A DNA stretch of 64,000 nt from Emticicia fluvialis (lineage in GTDB: Bacteria; Bacteroidota; Bacteroidia; Cytophagales; Spirosomataceae). Under the pieces are notes generated by a model. The model was not told the origin of the DNA and did not search any database. It was given only the letters and a program-made list of their open reading frames with translations. This document shows, one piece after another, positions 41,934-49,121 of this stretch (within the stretch, counting starts at the first letter, position 1; the number at the start of each line of letters is the position of its first letter). The position numbers and the translations under genes were made by a program. The DNA lies in assembly GCF_024793945.1 (NCBI RefSeq), contig NZ_JANUSD010000010.1, forward strand, positions 124,001 through 188,000. The letters are read 5' to 3'.

Positions 41934-42338
41934 CTATTTCTGCAAATCAATTACTTTTCTGCTGGCAGGTCTGAAATACCATGAGGTTACCGTAAGCACA
42001 ACCAGTAGTATTGGCCCAAAGAAAGCCTCAAAGGTGGTGTCGCCTACGGCCAGGTGCGAAAACAGCGCGCCTGCCATGGTTACGAAGAATCCGGCATAGG
42101 CCCATTCTTTTACTACCGGGAATTTCGGCACGAGTACTGCTACCACACCGAGCAATTTCCAGACACCAATAATGGTAAGGAAGTATTCAGGGTACCCCAG
42201 ATGGTTGAAAAGGTCTACCTCTTCTTTCAGGTGTATGAGCTGCACCACGCCGCTTGATACCATACCCAGTGATAGCCAGATGGTGGCTATCCAATAGATA
42301 ATTTTGTTTCTTTTGGCTGCTTTTACGGTTGTTTCCAT
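41934..42338 (-). CDS. DoxX-family membrane protein
   Basis: A 134-aa protein with four hydrophobic segments of the DoxX type (IIYWIATIWLSLGMVSSGVVQLI, YFLTIIGVWKLLGVVAVLVP, WAYAGFFVTMAGALFSHLA, ILLVVLTVTSWYF). Small DoxX proteins have no settled function. It is the first gene of a possible unit with the RES/Xre pair on the same strand, 18 bp upstream of the palindrome, or a separate gene in the AHSA1/YdeI neighbourhood where DoxX proteins are common. Confidence 0.85.
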   Translation of the reverse strand: METTVKAAKRNKIIYWIATIWLSLGMVSSGVVQLIHLKEEVDLFNHLGYPEYFLTIIGVWKLLGVVAVLVPKFPVVKEWAYAGFFVTMAGALFSHLAVGDTTFEAFFGPILLVVLTVTSWYFRPASRKVIDLQK

Positions 42339-42477
42339 TGTTGTAGCGTTTATGTAAGTAATGAATGCTAGGTAAATTAGGATGTCTTTTTAGTAACAGC
42401 GAATGAATTCGCTGGCTATCAAAACAAAGGAGCATTTGTTATGTATTGTCGACTAAAGTCGGCAGTTCTAACTACAA

Positions 42478-43071
42478 TCAATCCTCCAACCCCTTCCCTT
42501 CCAGTATCTTCGGTATGAATTTTTCTACCCTTGCCAGGCGGGTTGATGCCTGCTTTGCCTGCCCGAAATGAAACAGATATGCCTTTTGTCGCCCGGGTGT
42601 CAGGGCTTCAAATGCGGTTTTCAGGGCAGGGTTTGTATCCAGTTTTTGCTGAAACTCATCGGGTATGGTATAATCTGAGGTTTTTTTTAGAGTTACTTTC
42701 AATCCGGCCTTTTCAATTTCAATAGCTTCATAAATATGTGCTTTAATGATTGCCTCCTGCGTCGCTACCTCACTTAAACTGGTAAACCGCATTTGCCTTG
42801 CCGACTGCACGTTTGCTGTCTGCTGAATCAACAGGCCGTCGGCATTGCCCATCAGAGCACCTTTAAAAAACAGTAGTGCGCAATAGTCTTTAAAGCCGTG
42901 TATCAGTACCACATTATTGCCCTGATGCGTGTAACAGGGGCAGCCCCATTTCAAATCTTCTGCCAGCCCGCAGCCAAGGGCAAGGCTCCGCAGTTGCGCA
43001 TACGCTGCCTTCCATTGGGTGGCTTTATTGAAGAAAAAATCAACTTTGGGGTTTAGGTTACCTGCTTCCAT
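42478..43071 (-). CDS. YdeI/OmpD-associated family protein with DUF1801 domain
   Basis: A 197-aa soluble protein. Residues ~10-110 form a DUF1801 (YdhG-like) domain (AEDLKWGCPCYTHQGNNVVLIHGFKDYCALLFFKGAL). The C-terminal ~70 residues are the YdeI 'bacteriocin-protection' domain (IPDEFQQKLDTNPALKTAFEALTPGRQKAYLFHF). It overlaps the AHSA1 gene by 14 bp and is the third gene of the ArsR-AHSA1-YdeI set. The function is uncertain. Confidence 0.85.
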   Translation of the reverse strand: MEAGNLNPKVDFFFNKATQWKAAYAQLRSLALGCGLAEDLKWGCPCYTHQGNNVVLIHGFKDYCALLFFKGALMGNADGLLIQQTANVQSARQMRFTSLSEVATQEAIIKAHIYEAIEIEKAGLKVTLKKTSDYTIPDEFQQKLDTNPALKTAFEALTPGRQKAYLFHFGQAKQASTRLARVEKFIPKILEGKGLED

Positions 43072-43540
43072 CGGTTTTTTGTTGATTCATGATTTCCTGC
43101 AAGCGGCCGTGCGCCATATTCAGCCCGAACTCAAACGGCATTTTCAGTTGCAGGTCGCGCAATTCAACCGACCTGTAAATGATGTGCATGCTGAAAAGGC
43201 TGGTGGTATCGGTCAGTTTTTTAAAATCCAGAAACTCAAGTGTTACATCAAAGGCGGCGTTATCCATCTGGAACGTGCGCACTATCCGTTGGTTGGGTTC
43301 AAAGGCATGAATAGTGCCATGCGCCTGAAACAGAATATTACCGGCGGCATCGGTAGTTCTGAAATGCCAGCCTCCATACTTGTGGTTATCCAGTTTCAGA
43401 ACTTTATTGCCCATCCATTGTTCCACAATTTCGGGTTCTGTATAGGCCTTAAATAGCAGGTCTACCGGCAAATCAAATTCCCGGGTAATCACAATCTCCT
43501 GCCTGCCTGCTTCGGCACTCACTTTGGTTTTACGTTCCAT
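43058..43540 (-). CDS. SRPBCC / AHSA1-domain protein
   Basis: A 160-aa START-like protein with ITREFDLPVDLLFKAYTEPEIVEQWMG, GGWHFRTTDAAGN and EPNQRIVRTFQMD, matching the AHSA1 branch of the SRPBCC superfamily (hydrophobic ligand pocket). It overlaps the ArsR-type regulator by one base and the YdeI-type gene by 14 bp. ArsR plus AHSA1 pairs are common in Bacteroidota and Actinobacteria; the ligand is unknown. Confidence 0.88.
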   Translation of the reverse strand: MERKTKVSAEAGRQEIVITREFDLPVDLLFKAYTEPEIVEQWMGNKVLKLDNHKYGGWHFRTTDAAGNILFQAHGTIHAFEPNQRIVRTFQMDNAAFDVTLEFLDFKKLTDTTSLFSMHIIYRSVELRDLQLKMPFEFGLNMAHGRLQEIMNQQKTDGSR

Positions 43541-43869
43541 CAGGTATTATTTTTAGCTTGATACTGTTTCAGAATCGCCTCCAGTTTATTAAACCTTTCA
43601 TCCCATATCTGGCGGAAAGGTTCTATAAAGTCGGCAATCTCTTTCATTTTCTCCAGGTTAATTGAGTAATAAATCTCCCGTCCGCTTTGTTCCTGCGCCA
43701 GTAGCTCGCATTCAGTCAGTATCTGCAAGTGCTTCGAAACGGTTGGTCTGGCGGTATCAAAATTAGAGGCAATGGCCCCGGCTGTCATGGCTTGTGTGGC
43801 TACCAGAAGCAGTATGGCACGTCTGGTGGGGTCGGCTATGGCCTGAAAAACATCTCTTCTTAAGTTCAT
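43540..43869 (-). CDS. ArsR-family winged-helix repressor
   Basis: A 109-aa regulator: FQAIADPTRRAILLLVATQAMTAGAIASNF and DTARPTVSKHLQILTECELLAQEQSGREIYYSI form the winged helix. No metal-binding Cys pattern is seen, so this is the AHSA1-linked group rather than a metal sensor. Two copies of GCGTAGCTATTTGRCTAC lie directly before its ATG and are the likely operator. It heads the operon with AHSA1 and YdeI-type genes. Confidence 0.92.
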   Translation of the reverse strand: MNLRRDVFQAIADPTRRAILLLVATQAMTAGAIASNFDTARPTVSKHLQILTECELLAQEQSGREIYYSINLEKMKEIADFIEPFRQIWDERFNKLEAILKQYQAKNNT

Positions 43870-43870
43870 T

Positions 43871-43914
43871 GCGTAGCTATTTGACTACAAATATACGCGT
43901 AGCTATTTGGCTAC
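43871..43914. promoter_or_regulatory. Tandem operator of the ArsR-type repressor
   Basis: Two direct copies of GCGTAGCTATTTGRCTAC (43871-43888 and 43897-43914), 26 bp start to start. Each contains GTAGC...GCTAC (GACTAC in one), a small dyad. The first copy ends 2 bp before the repressor start codon. Confidence 0.75.
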
Positions 43915-44148
43915 ACAAATTTTTACAGCTTTATTTTTGCTTTATTTCTTATCCATCGATTTATTTGGTTGTGGTTACTTTATCGAATGTTTTATTAGCC
44001 TCCAAATACCTCAAAGGCATTACCACGCAACGAATCTGTTCTGCTGATAAACAAAATTTAATACATAATTGTATTGACTTAATTCCCTGACGCTTAACTT
44101 TATAACAGCAACTCAGAACATAACGGTACATCAATTCAATTAACCAAC

Positions 44149-44184
44149 ATAGACAAAATCTATAAAACCATAGATTTATTCGAT
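44149..44184 (+). promoter_or_regulatory. OxyR-like ATAG/CTAT tetrad before katG
   Basis: ATAG-N7-CTAT-N6-ATAG-N7-CGAT (44149-44184) approximates the OxyR tetrad (ATAG/CTAT alternating with 7-bp spacers). It contains a perfect 8-bp inverted repeat AAATCTAT / ATAGATTT (44156-44177). Its right end abuts the -33 element of the katG promoter, where an activator would sit. No oxyR gene is in the window. Confidence 0.6.
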
Positions 44185-44215
44185 TTTGATTATTATACAC
44201 AACCCCATACCTTTA
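44185..44215 (+). promoter_or_regulatory. katG promoter (Bacteroidota type)
   Basis: TTTG (44185-44188), exactly 19 bp, then TACCTTTA (44208-44215), one mismatch from TAnnTTTG. Transcription would begin near 44222, leaving a leader of about 50 bp before the ATG at 44274. The rest of the 404-bp gap 43870-44273 holds the ArsR operator and no evident gene. Confidence 0.75.
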
Positions 44216-44273
44216 CAGCATCAAAAATTGATTTCAACATTATTCATTCAATCATAAAAACTTTTTAGATTCC

Positions 44274-46541
44274 ATGGAAAAAGAAACAGGAGATATCAGC
44301 AAATGCCCGTTCCATAACGGCACCCTGAAAAGCAACACAGGCGGTGGCGGCACCAGAAACCGCGATTGGTGGCCCAATCAGTTAAAGATGAATATTTTGC
44401 GCCAGCACTCGCAGTTGTCGAACCCGATGGACAAAGATTTTAACTATGCCGAGGCTTTTAAAAGTCTTGATCTGGCAGCGGTGAAACAAGACCTGCACGC
44501 CCTGATGACTGATTCGCAAGACTGGTGGCCTGCAGATTTTGGTCATTACGGCCCTTTGTTTATCCGTATGGCGTGGCACAGCGCGGGTACCTACCGTGTT
44601 ACAGACGGCCGCGGTGGCGGTGGCTCTGGCCAGCAACGTTTTGCGCCGCTAAACAGCTGGCCAGATAACGTGAGCCTTGATAAAGCCCGCCGTTTGTTGT
44701 GGCCTATCAAGCAAAAATATGGCAATAAAATTTCATGGGCCGATTTAATGATTCTGACAGGAAACGTGGCGCTGGAATCGATGGGTTTTAAAACTTTTGG
44801 CTTTGCAGGTGGCCGCGAAGACGTATGGGAACCGGAAGAAGATGTGTATTGGGGCTCTGAAACTACCTGGCTGGGCGGAGACCTGCGCTACGGGCATGGC
44901 TCTGAAGGTGTTGCCAAAGCGCATGGGGTGGTGTCGTCTGACGATAATGCCGATGGCAAAATTCATAGCAGAGATCTGGAGAATCCGTTGGCAGCGGTAC
45001 AAATGGGCTTGATTTACGTAAACCCTGAAGGCCCCGATGGCAACCCCGACCCGATTGCAGCGGCTAAAGATATACGCGATACTTTTGGACGTATGGCCAT
45101 GAACGACGAAGAAACCGTGGCACTGATAGCCGGTGGCCACAGCTTTGGTAAAACACATGGTGCCGCCCCTGCCACCCACGTTGGCAAGGAGCCGGAAGCG
45201 GCCGACCTTGAACTGCAAGGCCTGGGCTGGAAAAGCAGCTACGGCAGCGGCGCAGGCCCAGATGCCATTACCAGCGGACTGGAAGTAATCTGGACAACCA
45301 CCCCTACACAATGGAGCAATAATTTCTTTGAAAACCTCTTTGCCTTTGAATGGGAACTAACCAAAAGCCCGGCAGGCGCGCACCAATGGGTGGCCAAAAA
45401 TGCCGATAACATTATACCGGATGCATTTGACGGCAGCAAAAAACACCGCCCGTCTATGCTGACAACCGACCTTGCGCTAAGGTTTGACCCTGCTTATGAG
45501 AAGATATCACGCCGTTTTCTTGAAAACCCGGATGCCTTTGCTGATGCTTTTGCCCGTGCCTGGTTTAAATTAACCCACCGCGACATGGGGCCACGTGCCC
45601 GTTATCTGGGCCCGGAAGTACCGGAAGAGATACTTACCTGGCAAGACCCGATTCCGGCAGTAGACCATGAGCTGGTAAATGAAAGCGATGTGGCTGCCCT
45701 GAAAGCAACCATTCTGGCATCGGGCCTGAGTGTTTCTGAGCTGGTTTCAACGGCCTGGGCTTCTGCTTCTACCTTCCGTGGGTCTGACAAACGCGGTGGT
45801 GCCAATGGCGCCCGCATCCGTCTGGCTCCGCAAAGATACTGGCAGGTAAACAACCCTGCGCAACTGCAAAAAGTGCTGGGCGTGCTGGAAGGCATCCGGA
45901 AGGATTTTCAGGCCGGTGGCAAGAAGATTTCAATGGCCGACCTGATTGTGCTGGCCGGTGCGGCTGGTGTTGAGAAAGCGGCCAAAGATGCCGGACACGA
46001 CGTAACCGCGCCATTTTCTCCGGGACGCATGGATGCCACACAAGAGCAGACTGATGTAGAATCGGTAGGTTTCCTTGAGCCACTGGCTGACGGTTTCCGC
46101 AACTACCGCAAGGCGAATTTCAGGGTTTCAACTGAAGAATTACTGATTGATAAAGCCCAATTGCTGACACTCACAGCCCCTGAATTAACCGTTTTGGTGG
46201 GTGGTATGCGTGTGCTGGGTACTAACTACGACGGCTCTAAACATGGCGTATTTACGCACCGCGTGGGTGAGTTAACAAACGATTTCTTTGTAAATCTGCT
46301 GGATATGAGCACGGCCTGGAAGGCGGCATCGGCAGATAAAGAGTTGTATGAAGGCACCGACCGCGCCACCGGCGACTGGAAATGGACTGCCACCCGCGCC
46401 GACCTGGTGTTTGGCTCGAACTCAGAACTAAGAGCCATAGCCGAAGTTTACGGCAGCTCAGACGGACAAGCGAAATTCGTAAAAGACTTTGTAGCCGCCT
46501 GGACAAAAGTAATGAATCTGGACAGATTTGATTTGGTTTGA
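44274..46541 (+). CDS. katG: Catalase-peroxidase HPI
   Basis: A 755-aa bifunctional haem catalase-peroxidase, which breaks down hydrogen peroxide. The distal pocket is R98, W101 and H102 (FIRMAWHSAGTYR). The proximal haem ligand is H289 in GGHSFGKTHGA. Y248 (MGLIYVNPEG) and M274 (GRMAMNDEE) are spaced as in E. coli KatG and with W101 would form the Met-Tyr-Trp adduct needed for catalase activity. The segment before Y248 carries the ~25-residue longer loop seen in many KatGs. The C-terminal half is the usual degenerate duplicate. It is a single gene with its own promoter and terminator. Confidence 0.97.
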   Translation: MEKETGDISKCPFHNGTLKSNTGGGGTRNRDWWPNQLKMNILRQHSQLSNPMDKDFNYAEAFKSLDLAAVKQDLHALMTDSQDWWPADFGHYGPLFIRMAWHSAGTYRVTDGRGGGGSGQQRFAPLNSWPDNVSLDKARRLLWPIKQKYGNKISWADLMILTGNVALESMGFKTFGFAGGREDVWEPEEDVYWGSETTWLGGDLRYGHGSEGVAKAHGVVSSDDNADGKIHSRDLENPLAAVQMGLIYVNPEGPDGNPDPIAAAKDIRDTFGRMAMNDEETVALIAGGHSFGKTHGAAPATHVGKEPEAADLELQGLGWKSSYGSGAGPDAITSGLEVIWTTTPTQWSNNFFENLFAFEWELTKSPAGAHQWVAKNADNIIPDAFDGSKKHRPSMLTTDLALRFDPAYEKISRRFLENPDAFADAFARAWFKLTHRDMGPRARYLGPEVPEEILTWQDPIPAVDHELVNESDVAALKATILASGLSVSELVSTAWASASTFRGSDKRGGANGARIRLAPQRYWQVNNPAQLQKVLGVLEGIRKDFQAGGKKISMADLIVLAGAAGVEKAAKDAGHDVTAPFSPGRMDATQEQTDVESVGFLEPLADGFRNYRKANFRVSTEELLIDKAQLLTLTAPELTVLVGGMRVLGTNYDGSKHGVFTHRVGELTNDFFVNLLDMSTAWKAASADKELYEGTDRATGDWKWTATRADLVFGSNSELRAIAEVYGSSDGQAKFVKDFVAAWTKVMNLDRFDLV

Positions 46542-46564
46542 TAATAGTGGTTTTTGGAGAAACG

Positions 46565-46592
46565 AAAAGCAGCCTGATGGGCTGCTTTTTTT
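46565..46592 (+). terminator. Intrinsic terminator of katG
   Basis: Stem AAAAGCAGCC / GGCTGCTTTT with loop TGATG, continuing into a run of T (46586-46592), 24 bp after the katG stop codon. Confidence 0.88.
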
Positions 46593-46655
46593 GTGGAGGG
46601 GGGGCAATCAAATATTCCAAGCGCAATATCTATAAATCGCTTTTTCCATAACACA

Positions 46656-49070
46656 TTAAGAAAATGATTTTTCAATATCAAATCGATAAATTCCTGCACT
46701 TTCTTCAAGTCTTTTAATGACATCCATTACATCATCGTGTGGCATCTGGTGTATATGGTGGAGTGATGAATAAATATTGGCATATTCATTGTAGATATTG
46801 GTTGAAAAAATTCCGGTATCATCTGTACCTACCACTATGGATGGTATATTCTTTCCCTCCTTTTTCCACCTTATCCAGTTAATTAAATGATAAGTACTAA
46901 AATCTCTATGGTAGCCAATTCTTACATTACTTGTAGGAAGTGTCTCAATTACAATCTCTCTTAAACTCATGAACTTTAGCACTTCAATCTGAAGGATTTC
47001 CAATTGAATTTCATTGAGAATAGAAAAAGGATTAATATCAATAATCTCATCATAATTCTGTCTTATCGTTTCAGTATGATAATTTAGGTAAACCTCTAGG
47101 GCATGATCAGGATTACTGTGTCCGTATTTTTTTCTAAATCCCTTATCTATAGCGAAATCCCATTCTTCATCATCAAATACGAGACTTAATCTTGCATCCT
47201 TGCGTTTCTCTGATGATACATGTATAGGGCAGCACTGTCTCATTAACCAGGCTTTTTCTAAAACTTTAATAGGATATCGGGTTTTATATATTTCAAAACT
47301 CAGGTTATCTACTTCATTAATTATATAAGGCAAAACTTGCTGTAAAGAGTCTATACTAAATTGAAGAATCAAGTGATAGCAAAAAATCAGATTATCCAGG
47401 TGAATACCCTTTTTTATTTTAAACTTATTACCAACCGCTTTTGCCCAAAGTTTAACAGAAACGCCTGTGGCGGTTGCATGCCCTATCCTGTCAGACTTTC
47501 TCAAATCACAAAAATTGATTGCTTCATAAATAGCTCGTAGTCCATCTAGAATATGGTAGAAATCTTCTCCGGCATGATACGTAAAATGTCGTATGCCAGC
47601 ACGACGCATCATTCTGTATACCGGGGCAAAAACCTCCGGAGGCGCATCAAACTCATTAGAAGCTGCATCAATGCCAGCAATTCTATATTTATACTTATGT
47701 TGATTCTTTTTTAAAAAAGTGATTACTTTTCCTATCACAAACAAGTCGTGCCTTAAAGACCGATGTCTAACTGTCTTACTTTTGTTTTTTTCAGGCTGTT
47801 TAATGAAATGCGCAACAAGACTTAATTCAGGCAATGGCACATTATTACCGATACTTTTTATTTTAAAGTCAGCAATTAGCTTTTTCCAGCCAGAATCTAT
47901 ATTGGCAAATAGGCTTATCATCTCAACCTCGGTTTTTTTGGGAGAAAAACGTCCTTCCAAAAACCTGATGTACCTTAAATCATTTCCATTCATCTGATGA
48001 AAACGATGAAGGTAATCCTTTTCAGGTCCGTCCCGAAACTTATTCTTTGTAAGTTTTTGAAATTGGTCAAATCCGTTCTGATGAACCTGCTGAACTAATA
48101 AACGATTAGTTAAACCAAGAATCAGTAAATAGAAATGTAGCAAGCCAGCTAATAACTCATTGGGATTACGATAAAGCCTGTCGAGTATTAATATATGCAT
48201 TAGCATTTCAACAGACATTTTGCAAGTACTTTCCGAATCATGCTTAAAAACCAAGGAAGCAAACGGATGTCTGAAACTCCCTTCATAATCAGGGGAATTA
48301 TTAATAATCTTATACAAGATGATATTCTTGTTACCAATGTTCTGGTTGAAAGACGTATTATCTATAAAAAGAAAATCAAAGAAAAACTTACGTAAGTTTT
48401 GTGCTATTTTTAAAAGTCGGTAGTATTTTAATGGCTGAATTACACCAAACTCCTGCTCTAGCTGTTCCTTAACCATGTTCTCTTTGAAACCCATTTTTAA
48501 ATGACCATAAGTTTCCCTGGGGTTAAAAAGAAAATCCTGCCATACCTTGTCTGTTTCAGAGGCTCCGCTGAGATGAACATGCAAATCATGGAATCCGTGA
48601 CTTTTGGAAACATAATAATTAAGCTGAGACAAATCTGCTCTTGGAATGGAAGTATACCGAGTATTAGGAAGTATATAAGTTTGGAAATAACTATATATTT
48701 CACTTTTTTTAGGACTGATACTAACTGGTGACTTTTGAAATAAAAACAGACTTTGCAACCACAATGGAGGAATATAAGTTAGTAATTCCTGCCAGTTATT
48801 TTGCTGCTCAGACTTAATTCTTACTCTATTCTGGTTCAGCTCAAGAAACTGACAGACCCAAGCAGGCATAGTATGAGAAAAAAGTTTTGATAAATTGTCT
48901 GTTTCACTAAAAATTTCTGAAAGCTCAAACTTCAACAAGTGGTCTGGCAAATATGGATTTTGAGCCCTCTTCAATAGAAAAAGGCGTCTGCTTATGTCCT
49001 CTATGTTAGCATACTTCCCATCATCGTATTGACGCAAGGATTCATTATCTGAGAGTAAGAGATGCAGCAT
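46656..49070 (-). CDS. rdrB: RdrB-like divergent adenosine deaminase of a RADAR anti-phage system
   Basis: An 804-aa protein, more than twice the length of metabolic adenosine deaminases. The scattered active-site motifs are all there: HxH metal ligands H164 and H166 (HDLHVHLSGASE), H499 and catalytic-type E502 (TYHAGED), H531 (DRIGHATA), LPTSNVRIG near 711, and D750-D751 (VVGTDDTG). Large insertions separate them, as in RdrB of RADAR, which deaminates adenine nucleotides or RNA adenosine to inosine during phage infection. It follows the ATPase gene by 51 bp on the same strand. Both genes are visibly richer in A and T than their neighbours, suggesting transfer. A fifth of the protein at the N-terminus shows no recognisable motif. 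Confidence 0.87.
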   Translation of the reverse strand: MLHLLLSDNESLRQYDDGKYANIEDISRRLFLLKRAQNPYLPDHLLKFELSEIFSETDNLSKLFSHTMPAWVCQFLELNQNRVRIKSEQQNNWQELLTYIPPLWLQSLFLFQKSPVSISPKKSEIYSYFQTYILPNTRYTSIPRADLSQLNYYVSKSHGFHDLHVHLSGASETDKVWQDFLFNPRETYGHLKMGFKENMVKEQLEQEFGVIQPLKYYRLLKIAQNLRKFFFDFLFIDNTSFNQNIGNKNIILYKIINNSPDYEGSFRHPFASLVFKHDSESTCKMSVEMLMHILILDRLYRNPNELLAGLLHFYLLILGLTNRLLVQQVHQNGFDQFQKLTKNKFRDGPEKDYLHRFHQMNGNDLRYIRFLEGRFSPKKTEVEMISLFANIDSGWKKLIADFKIKSIGNNVPLPELSLVAHFIKQPEKNKSKTVRHRSLRHDLFVIGKVITFLKKNQHKYKYRIAGIDAASNEFDAPPEVFAPVYRMMRRAGIRHFTYHAGEDFYHILDGLRAIYEAINFCDLRKSDRIGHATATGVSVKLWAKAVGNKFKIKKGIHLDNLIFCYHLILQFSIDSLQQVLPYIINEVDNLSFEIYKTRYPIKVLEKAWLMRQCCPIHVSSEKRKDARLSLVFDDEEWDFAIDKGFRKKYGHSNPDHALEVYLNYHTETIRQNYDEIIDINPFSILNEIQLEILQIEVLKFMSLREIVIETLPTSNVRIGYHRDFSTYHLINWIRWKKEGKNIPSIVVGTDDTGIFSTNIYNEYANIYSSLHHIHQMPHDDVMDVIKRLEESAGIYRFDIEKSFS

Positions 49071-49121
49071 TTTAAAAACTAAATATCTGAATATTGGACC
49101 GTTTACTTAATGAACTCATCT

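Noticed and set aside
46656..49070. An ordinary purine-salvage adenosine deaminase
   Set aside because: It is more than twice the usual length, with motifs spread far apart, and it is paired with a large ATPase in an AT-rich operon.
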